A DNA stretch of 64,000 nucleotides from Saccopteryx bilineata (lineage: Eukaryota; Chordata; Mammalia; Chiroptera; Emballonuridae): NCBI RefSeq assembly GCF_036850765.1, contig NC_089490.1, forward strand, positions 127,562,522 through 127,626,521, given 5' to 3'. Positions within the stretch are counted from its first letter, which is position 1. Each line of letters starts with the position of its first letter. The notes beneath the pieces are model-generated. The model made no database searches. It worked only from the letters and a program-made list of their open reading frames with translations, and was not told where the DNA came from. A program made the translations under genes and the position numbers. Positions 1 through 11,250 of the stretch are shown here, in pieces.

Positions 1-280
1 ACCGTACATATGCTGTCTACAAGAGACACACCTTAAAACAAAAGATGCACATAGACTGAAGGTAAAAGGATAGAAAAAAATATTTCATGCAAATGGAAAT
101 TTAAAAAAAGCTAGGGTAGCAATACTTATATCAGACAAAATAGACTTTAAAACAAAGGCTATAGTAAGAGATAAAGAAGGCCACTACATAATGATAAAGG
201 GAGAAATCCAACAGGAAGATACAACTATTATAAATATCTAAGCACCTAATATAAGAGCACCTAAATATATAAAGCAGACT

Positions 281-709
281 TTGATGGATTTAAAGGGCAA
301 GATCAACAGCAATACTATAATAGGGGATTTCAATACCCCACTAACATCACTAGATAGATCCTCAAGAAAGAAAATTAACAAAGAAACAGCAGACTTAAAG
401 GACATACTAGATCAACTCGATTTATTAATAATAGATATCTTCAGAACCTTTCACCCTAAAGCAGCAGAATACACATTCTTTTCAAGTGCTCATGGTACAT
501 TCTCTAGGATAGACCACATGTTAGGGCACAAAAGTGGTCTCAACAAATTTAAGAAGATTGAAATCATATCGAGCACTTTCTCTGATCACAATGGCATGAA
601 ACTAGAAATCAACCACAACAGAAAAACTCAAAAATTCTCAAACACGTGGAAACTAAGTAGCATGGAATTAAATAACGAATGGGTTAACAATGAGATCAAA
701 GAGAAATAA
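281..709 (+). pseudogene. L1 ORF2 endonuclease-domain fragment
   Basis: A 142-residue open stretch that reads as the later part of an L1 apurinic-like endonuclease domain (GDFNTPLTSLDRSSRKKIN, then SRIDHMLGHKSGL and SDHNGMKLEI, the expected downstream endonuclease motifs). The same peptide appears in broken form antisense at 53102-53407. The frame is closed by stops on both sides, so this is a relic of ORF2 rather than a gene. Confidence 0.88.
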
Positions 710-1233
710 AAAAAACTCCTAGGAACAAATGATAATGAGCATACAACAACTCAAAATTTATGGTACAGCAAAAGCAGTCCTGAGAGGGAAGTTCATAGCA
801 CTACAGGCACACTTTAAGAAGCTAGAAAAAGCTCAAATAAACAACCCTGCATCTAAAAGAACTAGAGAAAGAACAGCAAGTAAAGCCCAAATGTAGTAGA
901 AGGATGGAAATAATAAAGATCAGTGTGGAAATAAATGGCATAGAGGCTAAAGAAACAATACAGAGGATCAATAAAACCAGGAGCTGGTTCTTTGAAAAGG
1001 TAAACAAGATCGATGAACCTTTAATCAGACTCACCAAGAAAAAAAGAGAGAGAACTCAAATAAATAAAATTAGAAATGAGAGTGGAGAAATAACAACTGA
1101 CACAACAGAAATACAAAATACAGTGTGTCTGTAAAGTCATGGTGCACTTTTGACCGGTCACAGGTGAGCAACAAAAGACGATAGAAATGTGAAATCTGCA
1201 TCAAATAAAGGGAAAACTCTCTCAGTTTTATAC

Positions 1234-1512
1234 CTATTCAGTGCAGTTTGATGTGGGCTTATGCACAGAATTTTTAGGGCTCCTTAGGTAGCTTGCCCGT
1301 ATAGCCTCTACAGACTCGTCACTGACTGATGGCCTACCAGAATGGGGTTTCTCCACCAAACTGCCGGTTTCCTTCATCTGCTTATCCCACCGAGTAATGT
1401 TATTTCTATGTGGTGGCGCTTCATTATAAACGCGCTGATATTCACGTTACACTTTGGTCACAGATTCGAATTTAGCAAGCCACAGAACACACTGAATTTC
1501 CCTCTGTACCAT
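1234..1512 (-). pseudogene. Mariner-type transposase N-terminal fragment
   Basis: Reading minus from the ATG at 1512 gives about 92 codons with one internal TAA (after ...ESVTKV). Recognisable blocks are NNITRWDKQMKETGSL and KPHSGRPSVSDESVEAIR, typical of the paired helix-turn-helix DNA-binding part of mariner/IS630 transposases. The catalytic DDE/D part is absent: sequence passes straight to the terminal repeat. What remains could at most have bound element ends. Not a host gene. Confidence 0.75.
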
Positions 1513-1651
1513 CCACATCTCGACTGGCATGGCTGTGAGCTGCTCTACTATATAGACGGTGTTACGTCATCATCTGCACTTGTGCACATGCTGCCACATC
1601 ATCCTACAGAAACTGGGAGGGTTTTCCTTTTATTTGGTGCAGATTTCACAT

Positions 1652-1653
<2 letters not shown>

Positions 1654-1682
<29 letters not shown>

Positions 1683-2070
1683 TTTTTCATTTTTCTGAAG
1701 CTGGAAACGGGGAGAGACAGTCAGACAGACTCCCGCATGCGCCCGACCGGGATCCACCCGGCAAGCCCACCAGGGGCGACGCTCTGCCCACCAGGGGGCG
1801 ATGCTCTGCCCATCCTGGGTGTCGCCATGTTGCGACCAGAGCCACTCTAGCGCCTGGGGCAGAGGCCACAGAGCCATCCCCAGCGCCCGGGCCATCTTTG
1901 CTCCAATGGAGCCTCGGCTGCGGGAGGGGAAGAGAGAGACAGAGAGGAAAGCGTGGCAGAGGGGTGGAGAAGCAGATGGGCGCTTCTCCTGTGTGACCTG
2001 GCCGGGAATCGAACCCGGGTCCTCTGCACGCTAGGCCGACGCTCTACCGCTGAGCCAACCAGCCAGGGCC
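1654..2070 (-). mobile_element. Bat tRNA-derived SINE, long type (A1), antisense
   Basis: The minus-strand head is GCCCTGGCTGGTTGGCTCAG, with Pol III A box TGGCTCAGCGG and B box GGTTCGATTCC; a long body follows and an (ATTT)n tail (1654-1685) on the plus strand. Perfect 13-bp TSD AGATTTCACATTT at 1641-1653 and 2071-2083. It sits in the right arm of the mariner element, so it is younger than that element. Confidence 0.95.
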
Positions 2071-2131
2071 AGATTTCACATTTCTATCATCTTTTGTTGC
2101 TTTCCTGTGACCGGTCCAAAGTGCACCGTGA

Positions 2132-2509
2132 GCCCTGGCCGGTTGGCTCAGTGGTAGAGCGTCGGCCTGGCATGCAGAATTCCCGGGTTCGATTCCCGGC
2201 CAGGGCACACAGGAGAAGCGCCCATCTGCTTCTCCACCCCTCCCCCTCTCCTTCCTCTCTGTCTCTCTCTTCCCCTTCCGCAGCCGAGGCTCCATTGGAG
2301 CAAAGATGGCCTGGACGCTGGGGATGGCTCCTTGGCCTCTGCCCCAGGCGCTAAAGTGGCTCTGGTTGGGGCAGAGCGACGCCCCCCTGGTGGGCAGAGC
2401 GTCGCCCCCTGGTGGGCGTGCCGGGTGGATCCCGGTCGGGCGCATGCGGGAGTCTGTCTGACTGTCTCTCCCCATTTCCAGCTTCAGAAAAAAAAAATAC
2501 ACACAAAAA
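2132..2509 (+). mobile_element. Bat tRNA-derived SINE, long type (A2), sense
   Basis: Head at 2132 with A box TGGCTCAGTGG and B box GGTTCGATTCC, body ending in an A-rich tail. TSD AAAGTGCACC(G/A)TGA at 2118-2131 and about 2510-2523, one mismatch. Inserted in the right terminal repeat of the mariner element, 60 bp from SINE A1 and in opposite orientation. Confidence 0.95.
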
Positions 2510-2600
2510 AAAGTGCACCATGACTTTATGGACACACTGTATTGTAAGAAAATACTATGAAGAACTGTATGTCAAAAAACTAGACAACTTAGATGAAATG

Positions 2601-4134
2601 TGCCGGGGTCCAGCCCCGGGGGGGGAATCCAAGGGTCCCACAGGAGGAGACGGTGTCGGCGAAATCGAGTGAGAGAGCCGAGTTCTTTTCTTTCTCTTTA
2701 TTCTCTAGTTAGCATTTACTGCCAGGCATCTCTCTCAAATGCTAGTATAGGTCCCTTTTTATACACACACTGAGTTACAATTACATGGTGTTAATTATTG
2801 CTTTTGTTTCACTATGTTTACATGTTTCCGGATAACAGTTAATTTATATCTATAAATCACAAACCAGGTAGCAAATCATTCAAAGTACAAAATAACTTGA
2901 ATAGCGATAACAACATCGGTAAAAGCTTTTAAAGTATTAGTACTAATAGTTAACTAACTTTACTGCTGTTGTGAGTCAAGGGGCAGAGAGAGATTAGCAG
3001 ATGAAATCATTAAGGACTAACAATGGATCACCTCTTGCTCAGGTAAATGGCTTTGAGTTTATGCAGTGTCCTACTTTTTCTCACAAGATTCTAAAAGGCT
3101 GGCCTATAAGGAAATTGACATAACATTAAGAGTAACTTTCACCCAAAGATATACAGAATGCACTTGCAAGATAGCCTAGTAGCAACATAATTTCAGAAGA
3201 CATGAACTGTTATTACTTCTATGGATTCCCCTACATTCCTCTCATTATCAAAGAATCTTGGGAAGTATATAAATCTCATGAGAACATCTCATTGAGAAAG
3301 CCTAGCAATTGCCTTTAGTCAAAAGACAATTCTTTTAGTAAAACATTCTTTTCTTGCTGACTGCGCTCTCATCCTAGGCCACACAATGGACCATTCTACT
3401 ATACCTTACCTAAGATACTATTGTCTAGTCAAATATTACTTATTTATTATATTTAAACACTAGTTAAGTTCTGACTCTATTCTTCTCAGAGTGTACCACT
3501 ATCTGCAGATCAAATAAGCAAGAAGAAAGGAATGTTTCTCTACTCTATCACATGAAAAGGCTAGAGAGGAAAAATGTTGAATTAAGTGAAGGCTGAAAGG
3601 TGCTCTGTGCACAGCCACTGCCTCCTACCCATTCACAAATCACAATCTATTCTTTCTAACATGATTAAGAAGAAATTCTCCTACAGACTTAACCCTTTAC
3701 GAGGGATATCATAGCCAGCCTCTTATGTTTATGAGCCTAGTTCAAGGGGCCCACAGGCTTTTCTGTGGAACTCATACCCTCTGTCTCATTTTCAAAGAAA
3801 TTACTACGAATCTACAGGGAAAGCAAGGTACTATTATCCCTGTGCCATAAATAATAGCACACACCCAGAAAAGGGGGGATATAAGGCCAGATTAATTCAA
3901 AAAGTCAAAGGGGGAAGTATTGTTGTGCCTTTCCTTTGCAGTGACTTTGTCAACCGCAGCCATTGGTCTTCTCTGCTGTGACTTTGTCAATCAGCAGTTT
4001 CTGATCTTCTTCTGCTGTGACCTTGTCAGCCAGCAGTTGTGGGTCTTCTCCTGCTGTGACCTTGTCAGCCAGCAATTGTGGGTCTTCTCCTGCTGTGACC
4101 TTGTCAGCCAGTAGTTGTGGGTCGGCTCCCGACA
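2601..4134 (-). mobile_element. Endogenous retrovirus solo LTR, class II (ERVK/beta-like), antisense
   Basis: Bounded by TG...CA ends and a perfect 6-bp duplication GAAATG (2595-2600, 4135-4140) within L1 copy A. The 6-bp TSD is typical of class II ERVs. On the minus strand the order is TGTCGGGAGCCG at the 5' end, a tandem-repeat block, a TATAAAAAGGGACC box (2763-2750) and AATAAA (2703-2698), then a short terminus to CA. That order fits U3-R-U5 on the minus strand. Length 1534 bp is long for an LTR, as in betaretroviruses. No internal gag/pol/env sequence or second LTR is present, so this is a solo LTR from recombination. Class is inferred from TSD length and ends. Confidence 0.85.
3936..4130. 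repeat. 39-bp tandem repeat inside the LTR (about five units)
   Basis: Unit reads roughly TGCTGTGACCTTGTCAGCCA followed by 19 more bases. The three copies nearest 4130 are nearly identical; those toward 3936 are diverged. It occupies the start of U3 in the LTR's own orientation. Because 39 is a multiple of three the array translates to a 13-residue repeat (DPQLLADKVTAGE) on the minus strand, but that frame is short and has no viral protein signature. Confidence 0.9.
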
Positions 4135-6669
4135 GAAATGGACAAATTTTTTGAAACATACAATCTTCCAAAAATCAATCTGGAAGAATCAGAAAACCTA
4201 AATAGACAGAAAGGAGATTGAAACAGTTATCAAAAAACTCCCCCCCCCAAAAAAAAACTCCCAACAAAGAAAAGTCCTGGGCCTGATGACTTCACAAGTG
4301 AATTTGCCAAATATTCAAAGAAGAACTAACTCCTATCCTTCTCAAGCTATTTCAAAAAATTCAAGAGGAAGGAAGACTTCCAAGCTTCTTTAATAAGGCA
4401 AACATAAAATTCTGATTCCAAATCAGGCAAAGACAACAAAAAGAAAGAAAATTATACGCCAATATCCCTGATGAATATAGATGCTAAAATCCTCAACAAA
4501 ATATTAGCAAACCAGATCCAAAAATATATGAAAAAAAATCATATACCATGATCAAGTGGGATTTATTCTGGGGAGGCAAGGCTGTTACAATATTTGCAAA
4601 GATTCATCACATAAACTAAAGGAATGAGAAAAACCACATGATAATTTCAATAGCTGCAGAAAAAGCATTTGATAAAATTCAGCACCCATTCGTGATCAAA
4701 ACTGTCAGCAAAGTGGGAATACAGGGAACTTACCTCAAAATGATAAAGGCCATCTATGACAACCCCACAGCCAACATCATACTCAATGGGCAAAAATTAA
4801 AACCAATTCCCTTAAGATCAGTAACAAGGCAGGGGTGCCCCCTTTCACCATTCTTATTCAACATAGTCCCGGAAGTCCTAGCCACAGCAATCAGACAAGA
4901 AGAAGAAATAAAAGGCATCCAAATTAGAAAAGAAGAAGTAAAACTATCATTATTTGCAGATGATATGATATTGTATATAGAAAACCCCAAATTGCAGTAA
5001 AGAAAACTACTGGACCTGATAAATGAATTCATCAAGGTGGCAGGATATAAAATTAATACTCAGAGGCATTTTTATGCACCAACAATGAACAATCAGAAAG
5101 AGAAATTAAGGAAACAATCCCCTTCACTATTGCAACCAAAAAAATAAAGTACCTAGGAGTAAATTTAACCAAGGAGACTAAAGACTTGTACTTGGAAAAT
5201 TATAAAACATTGATAAAAGAAATTAAGAAAGATACAAACAAGTGGAAGCATATACCGTGCTCATGGTTAGGAAGAATAAACATCATTAAAATGTCTATAT
5301 TACCCAAAGCAATCTATAAATTCAATGCAATACCGGTTAAAATACCAATGACATACTTCAAAGATATAGAACACATATTCCAAAAATTTATATGGAACCA
5401 AAAAAGAACAAGAATAGCCTCAGTAATCTTGAAAAGGAAGAATAAAGCAGGAGGTATCACACTTCCCGATATCAAGTTATACTACAAGGCCATTGTACTC
5501 AAAACAGCCTGGTACTGGAATAGGAACAGGCATATAGATCAATGAAACAGAACAGAGAACCCAGAAAAAACCCATAGCTTTATGGACAACTGATATTTGA
5601 CAAAGGAGGTAAGAGCATACAATGGAGTAAAGACAGCGTCTTTAATAAATGCTGTTGGGAAAATTGGACATCTACCTGCAAAAAAATGAAACTAGACCAC
5701 CAACTTATACCATTCATAAAAATAAAATCAAAATGGATAAAAGACTTAAATGTAAGCCGTAAAACCATAAGTGTTTTAGAAGAAAACATAGGCAGTAAGC
5801 TCCCCGACATCTCTCACAGCAATATATTTGCTAATTTATCTCCACAGGCAAATGAAATAAGACAGGATAAACAAATGGGACTATATCAAACTAAAAGCTC
5901 TTGCTCAGCTAAAGACAATAAGAACCAGAATAAAAAGACAAACTACACAATGGGAGAACATATTCGACAATACGTCTGATAAGGGATTAATAACCAAAAT
6001 TTATAAAGAACTTGTAAAACTTAACACCAGGAAGACAAACAATCCAATCATAAAATGGAAAAAAGAAATGAATAGACACTTCTCCAAAGAGGACATACAA
6101 ATGGCCAATAGGCATATGAAAAAATGCTCAACATCACTAATCATTAGAGAAATGCAAATTAAAACCACAATGAGATAACACCTCACACCAGTCAGAATGG
6201 CGCTCATCAACAAAACAGCACAAAATAAGTGCTGGTGAGGATGTGGAAAAAAGGGAACCCTCCCACTGCTGGTGGGAATGCAGATTGGTGCAGCCACTGT
6301 GGAAAACAATATGGAGATTCCTCAAAAAATTAAAAATGGAACTGCCTTTTGACCCAGGTATTCCACTTTTAGGAATATACCCTAAGAACACCATAGAACT
6401 GTTCCAAAAGGAGAAATGCACCCCCATGTTTATGGTAGCATTATTCACAATAGCGAAGATCTGGAAACAGCCTAAGTGTCCGTCAGAGGACGAGTGGATT
6501 AAAAAGCTTTAGTACATATATACTATGGAATAGTACTCAGACATAAGAAATGATGACATCGGATCATTTACAATAACATGGATGGACCTTGATAACATTA
6601 TACTAAGTGAAATAAGTAAATCAGAAAAAACTAAGAACTGTATGAATCTATACATAGATGGGACATAAA
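4135..6669 (+). pseudogene. L1 ORF2 reverse transcriptase and C-terminal region, degraded
   Basis: Successive short frames at 4638-5000, 5186-5545, 5686-5979 and 6243-6512 together cover the reverse transcriptase core, the connection region and the cysteine-rich C terminus of ORF2. The catalytic FADD motif is legible near 4955. Many frameshifts and stops make it non-functional. Confidence 0.9.
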
Positions 6670-6920
6670 AACGAGACTCAGAGACATGGACAAGAATGTG
6701 ATGGTAACGGGGGGGGGGGAGGAAGGAGAGAGAGGGGGTGGTTGGAGGGGAGGGGCACAAAGAAAACCAGATAGAAGATGACGAAAGACAATTTGACTTT
6801 GGGTGAGGGGTATGCAGCATAATCAAATGTCAAAATAATCTGGAGATGTTTTCTCTGAACATATGTACCCTGATTTATCAATGTCACCACATTAAAATTA
6901 ATAAATTAAAATTAAAAAAT

Positions 6921-8236
6921 GACTGGGGCATCCTTACCTCCTTTCTAATTAAAGCAAGGACTTTGGAAAGGAGACTATGGACTGACCTGTCTGTGTGTGG
7001 TACAACAGGTGACAGGCTGCTTTCTAAATCTGGGGTGGTGATGAAATTCTTGCCACCTGACTTTTGATCGTCTCCTCTTGATGCCTTCTTCTCTGGCTCA
7101 TTCTGTGTCATGAGGAAGCTGAGAATTCAGTGGGCTGTTTGAAAGTTACCCAAAGGGGGGCCTCTAGACAGAAAAGGCAATGAGGCTGATGTTTGGTACT
7201 TATTTAGGTACTTTTGAACTCTGTCTTACTGGGAGAATATTTAAAGGTGAGGAAAATGGAGGGGGTTGGTTCTTTTTCTTTAGTCTCCTAGATAGATACT
7301 CTCCTGATAGGTTTCTCAAGTTTGCCAGAATATCTATAGGGTTCTGCATTTGGGTGCTATGTTCAGGGGTTGCATGTTGGATTAAAAAAAAATAGCAAAT
7401 TCCTTTCAACTTCTGGAAGGGATACTATCAATTTTCGATTTATTGGGAAGATAGTCTTTGAAATTTAGGAGAAATATGGTTGAATTTAATAAGTCCAATT
7501 TGCCTCCTTCTTTGTCTAGCCACCAGAGGTAGCCAGTGAATACCAAGCAATCCAGGCAGGTCATTCTGGGTTATTTGTTCTCCTTTGCTAAAATAGCCCT
7601 TGTGGGAGAAAATGGAGGAGCTATGGAGACACCCTAAACTGTTTCTATTGAGGCAATTAGCTGTTAGATTTGAGGCAAGATACTTTCTCTCGCTGAGCAC
7701 CAGTTTTACATTTATAAAATGATTATCAGACCAGGCCAGAGGGCGAGACATAAACCCAGATTCAGGCATAAAGCAAGAATTTTTGTGGGGGAAATGTATA
7801 GGCAAAGGATGAGAGTGAATCCAGATGGTCCTTCAGAGTTCCCCCACTCGATGGTGAGGTGTGCTTGGGTTGGGCGTGACTGGGTGTTCCTACAGAGGCC
7901 TCCACCCCCATGTTTCCCTGTACCCCTTCCTGCTGGCCTCAAGCCTGGAAAAGGCAGCTCCTAGGGCCATCTGCCAATGACAGGTTTTCTCTTTTTTTGA
8001 TGAGGGAATTAAATTAGTTGCTTTTTAAGCAGTAGGGTTGTTATGAAAGTTAAATAAAATATATAGAACACCTTAGTATCTGGTACAAAGAAGGCAGTCA
8101 ATAAAAGGCAACTATAATTATTATTATGAGTTTGATTTTACATGAAATGTCTTAGTCTGCTGTGAAAATAAGATTTTGCTTTTAACTCCAGGAAGTAAAT
8201 GGGTTTCTTTAATTCACTTTCTTTATTTTTCTTTAG
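6921..8236 (+). other. SLC4A8: SLC4A8 intron, mostly unique sequence
   Basis: Between the L1 tail and the first visible exon I recognise only two short MIR-like traces: 7674-7725 (TCTCTCGCTGAGCACCAG, then a TTATAAAATG stretch) and about 8000-8130 (ends in ...GGCAGTCAATAAAAGGCAAC, the MIR 3' pattern). The 3' end is a pyrimidine tract and AG acceptor (TTTTTCTTTAG) at 8226-8236. Nothing else identified. Confidence 0.6.
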
Positions 8237-8374
8237 GTTTTGGCCTTGGTTTTTGTCAGGAAAGTCATGGATCTCTGTTTCTCCAAGCGAGAGCTGAGCT
8301 GGTTAGATGATCTCATGCCCGAAAGCAAAAAGAAGAAGTTGGATGATGCCAAGAAGAAGGCCAAGGAGGAAGAG
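8237..8374 (+). CDS. SLC4A8: SLC4A8 coding exon (end of last membrane span and start of C-terminal tail)
   Basis: 138 bp, 46 codons in phase 0, flanked by TTTCTTTAG acceptor and GAG|GTCAGA donor. It encodes [30 protein letters not shown], then the lysine-rich run [16 protein letters not shown]. This is the membrane/cytosol junction of the Na+-coupled bicarbonate transporter branch of SLC4. SLC4A7, A8 and A10 all share [14 protein letters not shown]; the following [12 protein letters not shown] together with the next exons selects SLC4A8. The product, NDCBE, exchanges extracellular Na+ and bicarbonate for internal Cl- at the plasma membrane, notably in neurons. The exons upstream are outside the window. 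Confidence 0.95.
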
Positions 8375-9036
8375 GTCAGAGTTCTTTTGCCAGCTGCACA
8401 CTTTGGGGCGGCCTCAAGTTACAGGATGTAGGAAAGGTCACATGAAAAGTCAGCATGTCTGGAATCCCACGGATTATATTTAGGAGCTGGGAAGATTCTG
8501 CTAAAGCTGTTCTTAGCTGAGAAAGGATTAAGGATTCTAGTTCCTATCTGTCCTTCATTTTTGAATTTGATGACCAGTTGTTTTTGTGTCTACAGTCTAC
8601 TCACCAGGTTCACACTTAGAATATGAACATAGAATCTGCTCTTATTATCAGATCTAATGGTTCAGGTTCTCTCAAAAGGTCTAATTTGACCTCTAAGTAT
8701 ACAAAACCTATTATTTTCTGAGCATATTTTTTTATGTATCTAATTGCAGATGATGTTGTGGTTAGTACCATGCAAAGATAGCTTGCATAGGACTTTGTGT
8801 CCTTCCTCATTTCCCTCAGCACTTGGCATCTGCCATCCACAGAGCGGACCCTCAATCAGTGGCCTATACGTGCAAAGAATGGAGATGCAGCAAAATGAAA
8901 ATAGCAGACCAAGAACTGAATGAGCCAGAAAGTGTATCCAAGTATAGTTAGTGCCTGAAATAGTGTCCTTTGCAATGCAGTTTAGGGGACATTTTTTCTA
9001 ATATCTTGAATTTTAAATCTTGTCTTATTTTTTCCA
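8375..9036 (+). other. SLC4A8: SLC4A8 intron, no recognised element
   Basis: Opens with the GTCAGA donor. I see no exon, SINE or transposon in it before the antisense L1 fragment begins. Confidence 0.5.
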
Positions 9037-10955
9037 GATTTATTAAGATATAATTGACATATAACATTGTATAAGTTTAAGGTGTACTACATAATGATTT
9101 GATATATGTGTATCAAATTGCAAAAATGATTACCACAATAGCGTTAGTTAGCATAGTTGTCACCTCACATTGTCACAATTATTTTTTGTGGTGAAAACTT
9201 CTAAATCTATTCTCTTAGCAATCTTCAAATATACAATTCAGTATTGTTAATTATGGTCACCTTGCTGGACATTATATGCGCAGAATTAGTTCATCTTATA
9301 ACTGAAAGTTTTTATCCTTTGACTACCTTCACCCATTTCCCCAACTCACCCCAGCCCTATAACCACCAATATGTTCTGTTTCTATGACTTCAGGTTTTTT
9401 TAGATTCCACATATGAGATTATACAGTATTTCTCTATTTTTAACTTATTTCACTTACTATAATGCCCTCAAGATTCATTCATGTTGTTGCAAATGGCAGA
9501 AGTCCCTATTTTATGGCTGAATAATATTCCAGTGTGTGTATAATAACCTTTATTATTCATTCATCTATTGATGAACACTTAGGTTGTTTCCATGTCTTGG
9601 CTATTGTAAATAATGCTATAGTAAATGGGGAATACAGATAGCTCTTCAAGATAGTAATTAATTTCCTTCAGCTATAGACCCAGAAGCGGAATTACTGGAT
9701 CACATTAAAATAGTTCTATTTTAATTTTTTGAGGAACTTCCATACTGTTTTTCACAGTGGCTACACCAATTTACATTCTCACCAACAGTGCATGAGGGTT
9801 CCCTTTTTTCTACATTCCTGCCAACACTTGTTATCTCATCTCTTTAATATCCCTTCTAACAAGTGTGAAGTGATATTTTATTGTGGTTGTGATTTGCCTT
9901 TTCCTGATGATTAGTGATATCGAGCTACATTTTCATATACCCATTGGTCTTTGTATGTCTTCTTTGGAAAAAATGTCTATTCAGGTCCTTTGCCCATTAT
10001 TTAATTGGATTATTTGGTTTGCTTTTGTTTTTTGCTATTCAGTTGTACGTTTTATATAAATATATAAAAATATTATATATTTTTTATTAACTCCTTCTTA
10101 CACATATTGTTTGCAAATATTTTCTCCCATTCTGTAGCTGGCCTTTTCGTTTTGTTAATCATTTATTTTGCTATGCAGAATCTTTTTTTTTTTTTTCTTC
10201 TGAAGTTGAAAACAGGGAGGCAGTCAGACAGACTCCCGCATGCGCCCGACCGGGACCCACCTGGCACTTCCACCAGGGGGCAATGCTCTGCCCATCTGGG
10301 ACATCGCTCTGTTGCAACCAGAGCCATTCTAGTGCCTGAGGCAGAGGCCACAGAGCCATCCTCAGTGCCTGGGCCAACTTTGCTCCAATGGAACCTTGGC
10401 TGCGGGAGGGGAAGAGAGAGACAGAGAGGAAGGAGAGGGGGAAGGGTGGAGAAGCAGATGGGCGCTTCTCCTCTCTGTCCTGGCTGGGAATCGAACCAGG
10501 ACTCCTGCACACCAGGACTCCTGCACACCAGGCTGACGCTCTACCACTGAGCCAACCGGCCAGGGTGCAAAATCTTTTTGATTGATATAGTCCCACTTGT
10601 TTATGTTTGCTTTTGTTACTTGTGCTTTTGGGGTCATATTCACAACATCATTGCCAAGAACAGTATCAAAGAGCTTTTTCCCTTTATCTTCTCCTAAAAG
10701 TTTTACTGTTTCGGGTCTTACATTTAAGTCTTTAATCCATTTTGAATTAATTTTTATGGATGGTGTAAGATTGAGGTTCAGTTTCATTCTTTTGTATATG
10801 AATATGCAGTTTCTTTAGCAACATTTATTAAAGAGATTATCCTTTCTCCACTGAATATTCTTGGTTCCCTTATCAAGTACTAGTTGACTGTATATGCATG
10901 GGTTTACTTCTGAGCTTCTGATTCTATTTCATTGGTCTATATATTTGTTTTGTAT
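9037..10955 (-). mobile_element. Older LINE-1 3' fragment (copy B), antisense in intron
   Basis: Begins with a 3' UTR-type sequence (TTATTAAGATATAATTGACA) and continues through the ORF2 C-terminal region (minus-strand relics at 9729-9914 and 10597-10818 region) to about 10955, where L1 similarity stops. More diverged than copy A, with few open frames. Interrupted by SINE A3. Confidence 0.85.
10188..10566 (-). mobile_element. Bat tRNA-derived SINE, long type (A3), antisense
   Basis: Poly-T tail at 10183-10196, body, then the inverted tRNA-like head ending CCGGCCAGGG. TSD GCA(G/A)AATCTTTTT near 10175-10187 and 10567-10579, one mismatch. A direct duplication of about 20 bp lies at the head (ACTCCTGCACACCAGG twice, 10500-10530). 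Inserted in L1 copy B. Confidence 0.93.
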
Positions 10956-11099
10956 TACTAAATAAGCTTTAACAATTATAAGCACAAAAGTAATAGAAGA
11001 AAACTTGAAAAAGGATTGTTAGAATTCACTACATAAAATGTGATGCTTTCACGCATCCAAAAACTCTGTAAACAAAGATTTTTTTATTATATATGTATT

Positions 11100-11165
11100 C
11101 GTTTATACACACACACACATACATACATGCATACATACACACACATACATATTTATTTACTCATT
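11100..11165. repeat. CA/TA-rich simple repeat
   Basis: Degenerate (CA)n and (CATA)n run in the intron between L1 copy B and the hAT element; a microsatellite-like tract. Confidence 0.7.
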
Positions 11166-11250
11166 TATATAAAATCTTGGGCAATGATGTGTTTTAAAAA
11201 GAAAGTAAGGGGGAAGTTATTCAGGGTGATCAGGGATGACTCCTCTAAGG

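Larger units (their letters stand above)
1121..2539 (-). mobile_element. Internally deleted Tc1/mariner-type element
   Basis: Flanked by TA duplications (1119-1120 and 2540-2541) within L1 copy A. The left end starts CAGTGTGTCTGTAAAGTCAT; the inverted right end starts CAGTGTGTCCATAAAGTCAT. The terminal similarity runs on for about 105 bp (left 1121-1227; right 1611-1653 plus 2084-2131 plus 2518-2539, once the two nested SINEs are removed). The interior keeps only an N-terminal transposase fragment on the minus strand. The homologous sequence in the second L1 (antisense, near 52260-52290) lacks the insertion and has a single TA. Family is inferred from the TA target and the helix-turn-helix-type peptide. 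Confidence 0.87.
1..6920 (+). mobile_element. LINE-1 (copy A), interrupted by two later insertions
   Basis: L1 retrotransposon lying sense in an upstream intron of SLC4A8; its 5' part is outside the window. Pieces 1-1120, 2540-2600 and 4135-6920 are co-linear with the antisense L1 at 49383-56160. Visible parts are ORF2 endonuclease, reverse transcriptase ([12 protein letters not shown] near 4955-4990) and the C-terminal region, then a short 3' UTR with a G-rich polypurine run (6704-6757) and an A-rich tail near 6900-6920. ORF2 is broken by many stops and frameshifts, so it is dead. The gaps are a mariner element (1121-2539) and an ERV solo LTR (2601-4134). Fairly young for an L1, judging by its readability against the other copy. 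Confidence 0.93.

Noticed and set aside
2132..2210. tRNA gene-like sequences with good A and B boxes (also at 35494, 40523, 60830)
   Set aside because: They are tRNA-derived SINE heads: followed by SINE bodies, A-rich tails and TSDs, and not foldable into a full tRNA with the expected 3' end.
1687..2354. Many 60-150 residue ORFs on both strands with a repeated MARALGMALWPLPQALEWLW-like peptide
   Set aside because: The same peptides recur at every long-type SINE (for example 14334, 31793, 35401, 40696, 61204). They are open frames of a GC-rich non-coding SINE, not proteins.
3936..4130. Regularly spaced repeats resembling a CRISPR array
   Set aside because: Units are head-to-tail with no spacers, inside a retroviral LTR in mammalian DNA.
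3950..4171. A 73-residue minus-strand ORF made of 13-residue repeats inside the LTR, possibly an LTR-encoded protein as in some betaretroviruses
   Set aside because: It is short, starts outside the LTR in L1 sequence, and has no known motif. The frame stays open only because the tandem unit is 39 bp.
6704..6757. G-rich tract as an independent regulatory G-quadruplex
   Set aside because: This is the usual polypurine segment of the L1 3' UTR, also present inverted at 49580-49630.
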